DNA of 64,000 nt from Zingiber officinale (lineage: Eukaryota > Streptophyta > Magnoliopsida > Zingiberales > Zingiberaceae): positions 3,769,474-3,833,473 of the forward strand of contig NC_056002.1 of the NCBI RefSeq assembly GCF_018446385.1. The letters are read 5' to 3'. Made by a program: the position numbers and the translations under genes. The notes below the pieces were generated by a model. It was given only the letters and a program-made list of their open reading frames with translations. It did no database searches and was not told the origin of the DNA. Shown in pieces: positions 46,501 to 59,604 of this stretch. How positions within the stretch are numbered: the first letter of the stretch is position 1; every line of letters begins with the position of its first letter.

Positions 46501-49500
46501 CTTTCGTTCCTTTTGGATATCCTACAAACACGCGATTTCATGCGGATTCTAACTTATCGACATCTGGTTTCAGCACATGTGCCGGACTACCCCAAATCTG
46601 AATATGTCTTAGGCTGGTTTTCGCCATTCCACAATTCTATGGGAGTAGAAGAAACGATTTAGAAGGTACTAAGTTCGGAACATAGCTGTTTCCCGAGCAT
46701 ATCCCCAAAACGAATTTGTAATTCAATAACTCATCATCGATCTAACCATCTCCATAAGAGTCCTGCTCCTTCGTTCGCTACACCATTCGGGTGTTCCAGT
46801 GTGGACAATTGGGATTAAATCCGGCCTCGATAAGTAATTCCTAAACTCTCCTAAGAGGTATTCGCCACCACGATCAGATCGTAGTGTCTTGATACTTTTA
46901 CCTAGTCGTTTCTCCACATCAGCCTTGTATTCTTTGAACTTATCAAAGCACTCGGACTTGCGGCGCATTAGGTAAATGTATCCGTATCTTGAATAATCGT
47001 CTATAAAAGAGACAAAATATTTAAAACCACCTCTTGCCTGGACAGACATAGGACCACACAAATCAGAATGAACCAATTCTAACACTTCTTTGGCTCTATA
47101 CCGCTTGGCCTTGAACGGTCTCTTGGTCATTTTACCTTCTAAGCAAGATTCACAAGTTGGAAAATTTTCCAACTCTAATGAACTCAAAAGTCCATCGGCT
47201 ATAAGCCTCTGAATCCTACTTAAGTTAATATGACCAAGCCTTAGATGCCAAAGATATGCTTGGTTTATTTCCGAAGGTTCTTTTCTCTTATTAGAGTTAG
47301 AAGATGAGTTATAAATTTCCATGTTTTGCTTTGTGGAAGAAATTGGATTTAAAGTATACAAATTGTCAACTAATGCACCAGAACAGATAATCACTTTATT
47401 TCTTTTAATAACTACATCGTTACTGAAAGAAACTGAATATCCATCTAAAAACAGTTTAGAAACTGAAATTAAATTCTTTTTAAAACTGGGTACATAAAGA
47501 TAATTTCTTAAAACCAAATTCCTACTTCTACTAAAAGATAAGTAGACGTCTCCCACTACAACAGCTGCCACCTTAGTAGCATTGCCCATGTAGACGGTAA
47601 TTTCTCCTTCAGATAGTCGTCGGGTTTCCTGGAACCCCTGCAAGGAATTGCAGACATGATCAGTGGCTCCCGTATCTACACACCAGGTGCTGGTAGATAA
47701 CACCGCTAAACATGTTTCAACAACTAGAGCATGAGATATACCTTTGTTTTGATTTCTACGAGGACAATCCGCCTTCCAATGTCCTGCCTGCTTGCAGATG
47801 AAGCACTTGCCCTTCGGCTTCTTCACTCCAGCTTTAAATCTTGTACTCTGAGACTTATTCACTTTCTTTGCTGAACTAGCTTGTTTCTTCTTCTTATTTC
47901 CTCTCGGTTTAGAAGTAGAACCATTTTCAGCATAGTGAATTTGAGCATTGTGACAAAATAATCCTTCTGCTGCCTGAAGTTCTGTCAGTAGTTCCGCCAA
48001 TGAATATACCCTTTTGTTCATATTGTAATTCAGGCGGAATTGCTCAAAACTTCTAGGTAGTGTTTGGAGGATCATATCGATCTGGGTTTCCCCATCAATT
48101 TCTCCTCCAAGGATCTGTATCTCGTTCAGATAAGTCATCATCTTTAGGATATGATCCCTCACAGGAGTACCCTCTTGCATGGTGGTTGTCATTATCTTTC
48201 TCATGGCTTCTTGCCTAGAAGCCCTATCCTGATGACCAAAGAGTTCCTTGAGATTGTTCATAATATCATAGGCTGTTGATATGATGTCGATGTTGCAATA
48301 CATTTGACATTGAAGCCAAAATGTAACACCGCGCCATCTCATCTGCTTTTACCCATTTCCTATGATATTCAATCTCCTCTTGGGTAGATTCACCAGTAGG
48401 TGCTTCAGGGCAAGGCTCAGTCAGTACAAATTTATAGCTTTCAGCAGTAAGAACAATGTCCAGGTTCCTTTTCCAATCTATGTAATTAGGTCCAGTAAGT
48501 CTATTTTGTTGAAGTATGATGGACAGTGGGTTGAAAGTCATCCTAAGAATCACAAATAACTTTTGGTCAGAACTCTAAACTTAGAATAATATTGATTCCT
48601 CAAACAATACTATTTTAAATTAACCAACACCTCAAAGCACCGTGAATTTTGTATGCCACGTTAGTGTGGACGTATACAAATTCAACATTTGTAAAAGGAG
48701 GGTTTTATCCCATTAATTTTATTATCTTGTCAACCTAACTTTTTGACAAATAAAATTAATAGTTGGTGTCTTTTGGTCACACAAATAATAGCAGTGACTC
48801 CGATGGGGAGGATACTATTAGATGTGTCTAAGTGTATACCATTACTTGACACTAAGTCCATTAATAAGATTATGCCCCTTCCGTTGGGGAAGATCACACG
48901 CTCTTAATTAACTTCCTATAGTCATCCAAAAATGGAAGTCTATTCTAGTGATCCACAAACAAGCTCATCCGTTATGGAGGAAGGCACTCAGAGCCAACGC
49001 GCAAGCTTGTTTGCATCACTTATAAACCAGTAATGGAGACCTTGAGATTTATTTAAAAATTCCTCTCCCACTTAGTTATTTATAAATGAGGAATTTTAAC
49101 TATGCTAGCCTACTAAGCATGTAAACTAACACATACACACAGCACAATATAAAAGCGATAAATAGAAAATCTAATTTTCAACTATTATGGCTTTTATCTC
49201 TAGTTGTCCTCCGTGTGTTGTCATCCCAAGCTGCTGCCATATTTGGCCAACGCCACCGGGTCTAGCTGTCACATCCATCTTGCTCCTAGTTCCGCTGCGC
49301 CTCTGGTCCTTAGAAGGTTCCACGCTTTGCAAGATTCGATCCGCGACATAAATAGAATTTTACATTTTTGATCCTATATTCCATAAAAGGAATGTACATG
49401 TATCTAGATCAAATATAAAATCCTAATAAAACTAAATACAGCTCCTGCTGTATTTTAATACAATCATGCACACACAGATAAATGCCCTTGACATGTCCAA

Positions 49501-52500
49501 GGGTCCAATCACACACATAATAACTAAAAGTCATAATAGTTGGATCCACAAAGTTAGCACATCCTACTATTAACCTGCCTAAATTATGTATGACATGTGC
49601 ATAATTAAACTAATACCAAATACACAGAGGCAAAATCCTAGCTCTGATACCAATTGTTGGTTGCTACTCGGAAAACCTAGAGGTTCCACTGTACAAAAAT
49701 TTTGTACAAAGGTCTGAACCTTTTCCTAGCTACCATGTGTTCTTTTAAATTAAATTTTGGATCGCCTGCGGAACTTAACACGTTTGATCCAAAACTTAAT
49801 CTATTTGTTCTTTTAGGTTTTGACTTGGGTCTCCTGCGGAACTTAACACGTTCGACCCAAATCGCCTTAAGTTATTAATTCCATTAAATATTAATTTCCA
49901 TAATTGGTTCCCAGTACTGACGTGGCGAGGCACATGGCCTTCTTGGATATGGGAGCAACCACCACCGACTAAACAAAACCTTTTATAGAAAGCTAATATT
50001 TAATTTCCTAAAATAACTTTAGGTTAACCGAAAAGAACAATCAAATCACAAGGATAAATAAAACAAAAGAACACAACATCGAAAAACATATTCGAAATAC
50101 TAGAACGTAAGCCTCTTGTATTTGGTATTATTTCCATAAATAACTAGTATGATGCGGAAAAGAAAAAACTACTAGTTATACCTTCTAGAAAGACCTCTTG
50201 ATCTTCTATCGTATTCCTCTTCTAACCTCGGACGTTGTGTGGCAACGATCTTCCGAGATGAGAAACCACCAACCACCTTCTTCTCCTCCTAGCTAGGTTC
50301 GGCCACAAAGAAAGAAGCTTCACCAAGGAAGAAAATCAAAACACTAACCAAGCTCCAAGAGATGCTCGCTTCCTCTCCTTCTTCTTCTTCTTCTCCAAGT
50401 AGTATCCGGCCACCACAAGAGCTCCAAGGAAAGAGAAGGGTTCGGCCACCACAAGAAGAAGAGAGGGAAAGGATGGCCGGCCACACCAAGGAACAAAAGA
50501 GGGAGAGAAATAAAAGAGGTTGTCTCATGAAGGCACCCTTACCCCTTCTTTTATATTCCTTGGCCTAGGCAAATTAGGAAATTTAATTACAATAAAATTT
50601 CCTTAATTTCCTTGACATGATTTAATTGAGAAAAATAAAATAAAATTTCCCCAATTAAATTCAAGTGGTCGGCCACATCATGAAGAACAAATTGGACAAG
50701 TTTCAATCAACAATTAAAACTTCCTAATTTGTTTCCGGAAATTTTAAAATTAAAATTTCTCTTCAAAAATCTCTTCATGGTTGATAAAAAAAAATTCCAT
50801 AATTTTAATTTTACAACATGTGAATAATTTTTAAAGAGAAAATAAAATATCTCACCAATCTACAAATAAGGAAAGAGATCTAATCATATCTTCCACATAA
50901 TAAAAATTAAAATTAAATTTCTTTTTTAATTTAATTTGGCCGGCCCCACTAGCTTGGGTTCAAGCTAGGGCCGGCCACCCAATCTTATACCTAGGCCGGC
51001 CCTAGCTTGGTTCTCATGCTAGCTTGGCCGGCCCCCTATTGGTGGGTATAGAAGGTGGGTATAGGTGGGTATAGTACTCTATAAATAAGAGGCTACGATA
51101 GGGACCGAGAGGAGAAATTGGTTTTGGTCTTCTGATAAAATTAAGTATCCCGTGTTCGCCCCGAACACACAACTTAATTTTATCAATAATAATTCACTCC
51201 ACTAGAGAACTATTATTGAACTACCGCACCAATCCCAAATTACATTTTTGGGCTCCTTATTATGAGTGTGTTAGTCTCCCTGTGTTTAAGATATCGAATG
51301 TCCACTAATTAAGTGAGTTACTGACAACTCATTTAATTAATATCTAAGTCCAAGAGTAGTACCACTCAACCTTATTGTCATGTCGGACTAGGTCCACCTG
51401 CAGGGTTTAACATGACAATCCTTATGAGCTCCTCTTGAGGACATTATCAACCTAGTATCTTTAGGACACAATTTCCTTCTATAATCAACAACACACACTA
51501 TAAGTGATACCATTTCCCAACTTATCGGGCTTATTGATTCATCGAACTAAATCTCACCCATTGATAAATTAAAGAAATAAATATCAAATATATGTGCTTG
51601 TTATTATATTAGGATTAAGAGCACACACTTCCATAATAACCGAGGTCTTTGTTTCTTTATAAAGTCAGTATAAAAGAAACGACATCAAATGGTCCTACTC
51701 AATACACTCTGAGTGTACTAGTGTAATTATACAGTCAAGATAAACTGATACCTAATTACATTACGACCTTCTAATGGTTTGTTCCTTTCCATTTTGGTCG
51801 CGAGCTACTGTTTATAATTTATAAGGTACTGATAACATTATCTTCTGCATGTGACACCACATACTATGTTATCTACAATATAAATTAATTGAACAACTAT
51901 AACTAAATGTAGACAATTTGACCAAATGTGATTCTTTATTCATAATGAATGTTTACAAAGCTTAGGCTTTCAGTATACACTCCAACACTTGTAACCGTTC
52001 TTGTAAAATTATACTAGCATTCATATTTTAAAATTATATACATTCTTGTAATTTTTTTTAATGTTATTACTTATTAGTCTCGTGGTGGGAACGTTTTGGA
52101 AGTAAGACACCCGAGCTTACTACATTTGCAATTCGAGTGCTTGGTCTCACGTATAGTGCTTCGGGATGTGAAAGAAATTGGAGCACTTTTGAATCGGTGA
52201 GTATTCTAAGTTTCTAACTCTACTTGAATTTTAATTGTTTTATAATTTTCATATCATTGTTTATTTTTATATATATATGTTTTCTTTTTTGTAATATTAG
52301 ATTCATACAAAAAAGAGAAATAGGCTTGAACATGCAAAGTTGAATGCGTTGGTGTTTGTGAAATATAACTTCAAGCTTAGGGAGAGAAGTATTAGGAGGA
52401 GAGACAAGATTGATCCCATTGTAGTTGATGAAATTAATTCAGATGATGAATGGATAACTGAGAAAGAAGGTCCAGTTCTCCCCGTAACTACTAAATGGCT

Positions 52501-52666
52501 TGAAGATGATGAATTATTTGAAAGTGATCCTATTGTGAGTGTGCCATCTGCTACCTTTGAAAGTCTTTTCGACTCAGATAAGCGAGTCGAAGATGTTGAG
52601 GATATAGTTGAAGTTCCTCCTACGAATTCAAAAAAAAGAGTTGCTGAAAATTCAAATAAGCACTAA
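40533..52666 (+). CDS. hAT transposase, three exons, apparently complete
   Basis: Exons at 40533-42231, 52078-52196 and 52301-52666 join with GT-AG sites and stay in frame for 727 residues. A BED zinc finger lies near residues 5-55 (YCYQNEGEKAVRCKFCHH, then RLKEHLA). A DUF659/RNase H-like core follows with SGGWTDGKNRSLINFLV, ITDNALNCIKAGK and WWTPCAAHCIDLML. The C-terminal hAT dimerisation segment, split over exons 2 and 3, has WWERFGSKTPEL and SGCERNWSTFE, then IHTKKRNRL. The tail is acidic. The first intron carries the 9.7-kb copia element at 42250-51987; without it that intron would be about 0.1 kb. A possible alternative 3' exon at 52725-52894 also ends in an acidic tail. It may still be active if the long intron is spliced, which is inference. 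Confidence 0.85.
42250..44636 (-). repeat. 3' LTR of the nested copia element
   Basis: This LTR is 2387 bp, from TGTTGGTTGC to CTCCAACA. A sense TATA box (ATATAAAAG on the minus strand) lies near 43150. A second TATA-like CTATAAATA lies on the plus strand near 43724. It contains a roughly 60-base segment near 43485-43550 that the other LTR lacks. Confidence 0.93.
44700..48553 (-). pseudogene. broken gag-pol of the nested copia element
   Basis: Parts can be placed in order from right to left. Gag lies at about 48550-47750 with a CCHC knuckle (CFICKQAGHWKADC). Protease is near 47680 (WCVDTGATDHV). The GAG-pre-integrase HLRLGHINLSRI and integrase core (HSDLCGPM, then FIDDYSRYGYIY) lie at about 47240-46950. 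RT begins near 46150 (WELVEPPDGVKAVGCKWIYK). RNase H is at about 45170-44710. The coding region is interrupted about five times and cannot encode a whole polyprotein; it is a recent fossil. Confidence 0.9.
49655..51987 (-). repeat. 5' LTR of the nested copia element
   Basis: This LTR is 2333 bp and almost identical to the LTR at 42250-44636, with roughly two dozen base differences by eye plus one indel of about 60 bases and a few small ones. The primer binding site adjoins it at 49642-49653. Confidence 0.93.
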
Positions 52667-53091
52667 GATTTATATCTACTTCATCTATAATTGATTGTTA
52701 AATGTTGTATCTCTTATATAATAGGTGGAAGAAAAGACAAACAAGCAAGGTTGAGTCTTGTTGATGTGGAAGATAATCATCTTGATGCTGAAAATTATGG
52801 AGTAATTCCAACTTTTGATAGTGGAAATTTTCCAACCATAGACACTATTGATGATGATAGTGATATAGGGTTGGATGATACTGATTATTTTTAAGTTATG
52901 TTGTTTTAATTATAAGACTTTTTAAATTGTTGGCATGAGATATTTTGACATGTAATGAATTATTATGATTAATTTTAGGTTATGTTATTTTTATTTTACT
53001 TATATAAGTATATTTTATTTTTTTAAATTTAAACATTGACGTGCACGAAAAGCTTGCGCTATACGCTACACTATTTACGCTACGCAATGAC
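52667..53091 (+). other. hAT 3' region with possible extra exon
   Basis: After the transposase stop at 52664-52666, an acceptor-like TATAATAG lies at 52724. An open stretch to 52894 follows, reading GGRKDKQARLSLVDVED and ending DDTDYF. It may be an alternative acidic C-terminal exon. The rest is AT-rich up to the right subterminal repeats. Confidence 0.4.
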
Positions 53092-53144
53092 AAGACAAAA
53101 ACGCTATGAACCAACGCTACGCGATTTAAAACACTGAAATTGAG

Positions 53145-54012
53145 CATAAAAAATTGTGGACTTACATTATAATTTCACCTTGCTAGTCTCCATAGCACAA
53201 GTCATCTTAATGCTTCAGTGATTTAAAAGGGAAAAGACTAAGCTTAAATTAACGGAAAACAAGTTCAAAAATGTATTTACTATTGTTGACTATCTTACAG
53301 TAAGTTCAGAATCTGAAATTAAATTTAGTCAGATTTTACTAATTATAAAGCCAAATCCTTAATGCCTTTACAGGTGGTTAGGCATTTGTGACTGCTCATC
53401 GCATTTGTTTGCTTTTGTATCATCCAAGACCTATTTTTATTTGCCATCAACAAAGACTACTGGTGATGGAATTAGGTATGCTTCAATGTGTCAATTTTAT
53501 ACGGAACAATCAATTCAGTTAATAATTTTCAGTTATGCCAGTTTGGAATTATATACATGATTGGTATCCCACCATGCAGTTAAGTACATTGTTGATTATT
53601 CTTCCATCAGTAGAAGTTATAGGCATCCCAAGGCATGAACTTAGATTTTATTCTCTATATGATTAACATACAAAGGTAGCATTTGCCTATCCGATGAATG
53701 TATTGAATTGATTATAAGAAACTGATTACAATGTCTATACATTAAATCAAAATGGCCCATAAGGGCAAAGAATCAAGATTTGCACCTCTTAACTCACTCA
53801 TAGAACTAAGTCACAAAATGTTATGCCTTCGACCTAAATCCTGTAAGAACATCAATTTATCTTTGCAGGAATCTCTTCAGTCCCTCAAGCTTATATACAC
53901 ATTTCCGGAGAGTGAATTCTGGAGCTCCAACTTGGAATCATTCACATATAAATGCAATGAATTGAGAATACGACTGTTCAATGAGCATCCAACTCAGACA
54001 AGAGACCACAAA
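53145..54012. other. 3' flank of the P4-ATPase gene
   Basis: This stretch lies between the hAT duplication and the P4-ATPase stop. The portion close to 54012 is the 3' UTR of the minus-strand flippase gene. The plus-strand frame at 53752-54021 has no recognised domain. Nothing else is supported. Confidence 0.5.
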
Positions 54013-57000
54013 TCACGGTGAGTTAACAACATGGTGGATTCTCCTCGACGACGACGACTGATTGATCTTCGCATCGACCCTAGGTGACACTCCAACAGTC
54101 TGATTGATCTTCGCATCGACCCTAGCTGACACTCCAACAGTTGTGGGTCTCACTGACCTTTGGCGCACAATATGGCAGTACTCGAGGTCTTCTGCCTGAC
54201 CGTCATGTCGAATCCACTGAATCATGTTATGGTACATTGGGAAAAATCGCATTTGAATAGCCGAGTAGGTGAAGTAAGGTATGAGAGTGGCAATGGTGAC
54301 AAAGAGTGTTGTGATCCAATACGATGGAGCTGGAGCCAATACCTCAACAAAGACCCGGTAAGCATTCGTAGAGTATGCGGGTGGGATGGCACCATAGACG
54401 AGAAGGAATAGGTACCATACTGCAATGCTACCCCAGATAACAATGTGTTGTATCGCAGTGAAGTACCTGATGGACAGTGCCATATGACAATTCACAATCC
54501 ATACCACACATGTGTACATTGTGCCCCCAAGAACATCGTAGCTTACGACCTGACCACCTTTGCGGAAGGCTTGGTGCTGTAGCGCCGTTATGCAGAAGAA
54601 GAATACTAAGATACCATTGCAAACTCCAGTGAGCATCCAACCAAGTATTCGACGCCAGCTGAAAAGCATATTCTGAACGCCTTCTTGGTAGAGCAATGGA
54701 AACTGTTTCAATAAACAGGCAAGAAAATTAGAAATGAGATGTAAAAGGTGCAAGAGTATATCAACAGTGAATATAACTTGGAGAACCTTGGATCACTTCT
54801 ATTCTTTTTCTTTTCAATGGAACAGTTACTATGATATTTGTTTAAGAAAGCAGATGTACAGGTTGAACTTGCAGAAGCTTAATCAATATTTTGGCATTTG
54901 GTGTCTACTAGCAATCCATGAAGTGCCAAAAGTGTAAAATTGAATTTCTTGAAATAAGGATCCTACCAAGCTCAGAAATTTTATCGCGCTAAATTACTCT
55001 ATCAAGTGAGATGGTTATACCATTACTAGATACACAATGAATGTTTAGTTATGTATGAAAAGCACATGGTGAATTCTTAGTTATGTATGATAATCACATG
55101 TTTATCAGACATTAAAGATGTAACTTTCGCTTCACAAGAGCGCAATTAAGCAAACAAGATCAATGATTATGAATATACCTTCAGGCATAGCCGGGCAGAA
55201 ACATCCTGATCAAAGACTCCCAATGCAATCACAGGAAGAGAAGTGAAGAATACATTGTACAATGACATATACCAATCATTATACGCTGCTTGTCCAGAGA
55301 ATGTTGTATATGCCTCATACAAGAAGATAGTGGTTCCAAATGTTAAGTTCTTGTAGAAGAAGTAACATATCTGCAGTTCAAAGTAATAATGCATTAAAAA
55401 CTATGATGCAAAAGAAGTCGAATCAAGACCAAGGGAGAGACTTTACCATTGTTGATATCCTACGGTAGCACCAATGCCCATGCACAAGTAATAGACGTTC
55501 CAAAAAACGAAACTGGGATATTGCAACATCACTTGCCATGACAGCCTGCAAAATTTCAGAATCAAGATATTCAATGAATCAAAGACCAGAAAACTGTGGG
55601 TAGAAAGGAACATATGGTAAAATATCGACTATGATTTTGCTATTGGATTTTGTTTCTGTGTTATTTTCTACCAGATGCATAGGTTCTGTTACAATAGCAC
55701 TAACCTGCATGCCCTCTGCGCCACTGATACCAATTCCTATATCTGCTTCTTGAAGCATTCCCACATCATTTGCCCCATCACCAATTGCTAAGGTCACTTT
55801 ACCAGTGCCCTCTTTAACAAGCCTTGTGACCTATAATATTCAATGATTATCTTCTAGTTTCAGAGCAGACGAAACTTTCTAAAGTAACAGATAGACACTT
55901 CAGTTGTGTGTTCAGCAAATTTATACTCACAAGAGCTTTTTGTTTAGGGGAGGAACGACAGCATATGACTGATGCACACCCAACAGCCAATTGTAAGAAC
56001 AAGTTCTTAACATCATCTTCCAATGCATATGCAAGAGATTTTCCATCGATGATCAAGGCAAATGATTCTGAAGTTGATGAACAAACAAGTTGCCTTCCTT
56101 GATTAATTTGATAAATAACATTTTCCTTGGATGCCTGAAATATTAGAAATTCATTAGAAAGGAATAAAAACAAAAAACTGAATTCATTAAATTTAAGTTG
56201 AGGATATCTAATATGAGTTGTTACAAATCTAAGTAGAAAGTCTGTTGTATCTTTGAAGGTTTTATGGCATAGAATGTTATTTAGGTAGGATTATTTTGTT
56301 GATTCTTGAAAAGACCAGACATGTGAAGTGTGCATGTTCTTCAATTTTGGGTCAAAAGATACTGTTGAACCACCCATCTTCAGTTTCTATTCACAGATCA
56401 TCTAGCTAGAATTGAAGTGTTTATCTATGTCTAGTGCTGGTATAATGTAATGATGTAAACAGTTTTAAAGTTATACTAAACTAATTACCTTGGCAATGGC
56501 CCTTTTGTCCCCTTCTTTCTCCAGCTGAATTATATCTTGTCCTTCTAAAGTGATTACTATTTTCTTCATTCCCTGCCTCAGAAGACTACAAGCAAAGCTG
56601 CAAGAAAGGATAATATTTAGAACAACATATGAGAAGTTAGAACCAAACTTCTCTTCAAATATCAAAAATAGGATATATATACCCTATATTAACGGCTGTT
56701 TCCATCTTGTCACCAGTCAATACCCAGAGTTTTATCCCAGCTTGTGCAAGTTTATCAATGCATTCAGGCACCTGATCACCAATTTCACAATATTAAATTA
56801 ATAAGAAAAAATTTTACATAATAGGAATTACATGGATTAATCGAGAACTTTCAACCTACCCCACTTTGCAGCTTGTCTTCAACAGCCGTAGCACCAAGAA
56901 GAATCAGATTCCTCTCTATAGAATCCGCAGCTGCCTCCATCTTTTCCTCTCTATCAACACTCACTGAATTCTTAGCTTCCGTGAATGCTTCATTGAAATT

Positions 57001-59604
57001 TTTGTATTCAGCTTCACCAATCTCACAGTATCCAAGAACTAAGGTTCTTAAACCAGCATCAGCATATTCATGCATCTGCTCTTTAGTTTTATCTTCAAAT
57101 TTCCTTCCATTGTTAGCAAGCCTTTCAAACATTACACTGCATATATAAACAAAAAATTCTATCATAAACATCAGGTGCCTAATCAAAAATGTAACACGTT
57201 TGAAGTTTGCATGTAATTAGTACTTATGTGCCTAAAAGACTTAGACTTGCATACCTATCAGCCCCTTTGCTGAGGAGCAACAACTTTCCTTCATCATCTT
57301 GAACTATCACAGACATCCGTTTTCTAGTGCTATTAAACTCTATGACATTCAACAGCGTATATGACCTGAAAAAGAAAAGGTTATGAAACCCCAATTAAGA
57401 CCATAAGACACCAAACAATATATTTACTTAATAAAAAAGTAGATATTTATATTTCTCCCTTACCTTTCCACATGTTTGCCTGAAGATGGATCTAGTTCGC
57501 GTATAGAGATGCTCGTCTGTGTCCTCTGATAAAACTCAAAGCCAAGTTCTCTTGCAGCAATAACAAAAGCAGCCTCATCAGGTGATTCAGCTTCATATGA
57601 TATTTTTCCTGTTGCATCATCTACTTCAGGTATGGCAGTATGGCAGATAGCCAGCAGTCTCAAGAACATCCTGATGACATCAGCATGAGGTTCTTTAACC
57701 CATTGTCCATTCATAAGACGTGCATCGTCAAAATTAAATCCTTTAATTGCTGGTTTTGCATTATCATGATTTTCTTTTGATTCTTCGTCTTCTATCAAAG
57801 GGAATCCCTTCCTTCTAGCCATTGCTCTCTCAACCTCAGTAAATCCATGACCGTAAGCAATGCCAGCTATTGAGCATTTAATGAACTCCATTGAATTGCA
57901 AGTCAGAGTTCCAGTTTTATCAGAGAGGATAGTGTCAACTTGACCTAGCTCCTCATTTAAATTTGAAGTTCGTGCATAGGCAGGTTTATCTGATTCTTCA
58001 TGATACATTTGGATGTCTTGGTTGATGAATATAGTCTGCAAAACCTTGACTATTTCTATAGACACATATAAAGAAATTGGGACAAAATAAGTATATAATA
58101 TCATGGCAGTCAAAAAGTGCAATATTGCTGAAACAGCTGCTCTTCTTGGATCAAAATAGATTGTGGAGTCATCAGGTCTAAGATACCATCTCTTCATTTT
58201 CCCATCTTGTAGATCATCATGAGTTATTACTCCAAACACAACTGAACCAATAACCGAGATCAAGACTAAGGAAGCCATGAGAAAATAAATTAGCCTGCCC
58301 ATTAATCTCTCAATTTTGCTCCTTTTTGATGGTGGATTTGTGGCATTCTGCATGACCTTTGTGTCATGGCCAGTGAAAACAACAACTCCATAAATGTAGT
58401 CAGTGTTTCGCAACTTTGAGTCCCTTAGAAGAAGTTGCTGAGGTGAAAGAGAGTACTGTTGATCTCCATATTCTATTGTCCCAACATAAGTGTAGAGGTT
58501 GGCATTAGGATCTTCACACTTGATGATTGCATTGAAATTCTGGTAACTGGAATCTGAATTTAAACCTGAGGTAACCTCAAGTGATTGCTTTAATTTCAAG
58601 TTTGTTTCCCCATCTAGATTCATGGTCTCAACGTAACAAAGGCCGTCGTCATAACTTGAAGAAAGCATAACAAGGTCAGCAGGAAAGAAGCTATCTTTCT
58701 CCACCTTGACAATATCACCAACTCTAAGATTCCTCCATTCTGTAGATCTGAATGCGCCGTCACCTTGATGTAATTTAACTTTTCTATTATTCACCTCAAT
58801 ATCCTGTGTGGGGAAATATTGCAATCGTAATTAAGCATTGTTGTCGAGAAAATAGAATGTTAGATTCATAATTTTACACGACTTCCAAAACAACATGATA
58901 TAAAGAACACAACTTGTGGTTAAGAACATAACTTGTGGTTAGAAGGAAAAATACTTATAAGCATTATAACATATCCCATATTTATATGAATTTATTCCTA
59001 GAACAACCTTCACATCTACTTTAACTGAATCTATTCCTCCTATTTTGTTATTCTCTCAATGAGCAATATGAATTAAGGTCCATGGTACATGCATATGGCA
59101 AAAGATAAGATTGAGATACGAGCTAGATCTTCAATTATACAATTGAAGGGGAAAAAAAATATCTTTCTCTATGTTTCAAGACAGGGAAGAAGATGGATTG
59201 TAAGAAGCTACCTGCTGATACCTCCGCCAGTCTTCAATAGCCTCCTTTGCCATGGTTGCTCCAATCACCACAATTAAAGGGAGAATCGCACTCCCTGCAG
59301 AGTATGGAGCCAGGGGAGTAAAAGAAAGGCATCCAGTAAGTAGAAAGTATATGTTCGCAACTCTTCTGAACTGTTCAAACAGAGCCTTGGGGACGAATGA
59401 AGCCACTGTGTACTTGGTGGTGGAAACATAGTTGGCTCCGTAGTTAAGATTGGCAGCCTCCACGGAATTCGACTCATTTGCAAAGGCCACACGGGAGAAG
59501 CCCGGTCCTCCGACTTGTGAAACGTCGACTTGAAACGATGATGCACCACATGCAAAGGCGTGCAATCTACTCAAAAGAAGCTTTCTTCTCCTTCCTCGAG
59601 CCAT
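54013..59604 (-). CDS. ALA: P4-type ATPase, phospholipid flippase (ALA4-7 type)
   Basis: Eleven exons can be joined with consensus GT-AG sites: 59604-59212, 58803-57464, 57365-57255, 57136-56860, 56771-56683, 56597-56489, 56134-55931, 55830-55705, 55545-55447, 55370-55179 and 54702-54013. They give 1209 residues, a normal length for ALA flippases. The start [14 protein letters not shown], then GPGFSRVAF and NYVSTTKYT, fits the ALA4-7 group. Motifs in order are FEQFRRVAN (first membrane region), [14 protein letters not shown] (actuator), the phosphorylated Asp in [18 protein letters not shown] (nucleotide domain), [13 protein letters not shown] and [16 protein letters not shown] (hinge). The C-terminal exon holds the last membrane spans, ending in a Ser/Arg-rich tail. 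These pumps move phospholipids from the outer to the cytosolic leaflet, in plants with ALIS (Cdc50) partners. The tail holds a 14-residue tandem duplication. The 58.8-59.2 kb intron is the first. Confidence 0.95.
54058..54141 (-). repeat. 42-bp tandem duplication in the P4-ATPase tail
   Basis: Two in-frame 42-base units, 54058-54099 and 54100-54141, differ at one base and encode [14 protein letters not shown] twice (x is Ala or Pro). They lie 15 codons before the stop, in the cytosolic tail. The minimal divergence suggests a recent event. Confidence 0.95.

Larger units (their letters stand above)
42250..51987 (-). mobile_element. young copia (Angela-like) element inside hAT intron
   Basis: A two-LTR element of 9738 bp is flanked by CTTAT (42245-42249) and CTTGT (51988-51992), a 5-bp target duplication with one difference. 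The primer site TGGTATCAGAGC (minus) adjoins the right LTR near 49640, and a purine tract (GTGGGAGATT on the minus strand) adjoins the left LTR. So it runs right to left, antisense to the transposase. Domain order gag, protease, integrase, RT, RNase H is that of Ty1/copia. The LTRs of 2.3-2.4 kb and the gag type suggest the Angela lineage (inference). The coding region is broken at about five places. The LTRs are about 99% alike by eye, so it is young. Confidence 0.92.
39700..53136 (+). mobile_element. hAT transposon with exact 8-bp TSD, hosting a copia element
   Basis: The left end starts CAGTGTATTCAATAGCG and the right end is the reverse complement of CAGTGTTTTAAATCGCG. An exact 8-bp duplication AAATTGAG flanks it at 39692-39699 and 53137-53144. 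The TIR and 8-bp duplication are diagnostic of hAT elements. Removing the nested copia element leaves about 3.7 kb. Subterminal repeats with the word ATAGCG or CGCTA lie at 39712-39880 and 53055-53125. A full hAT transposase gene is inside. Confidence 0.93.
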
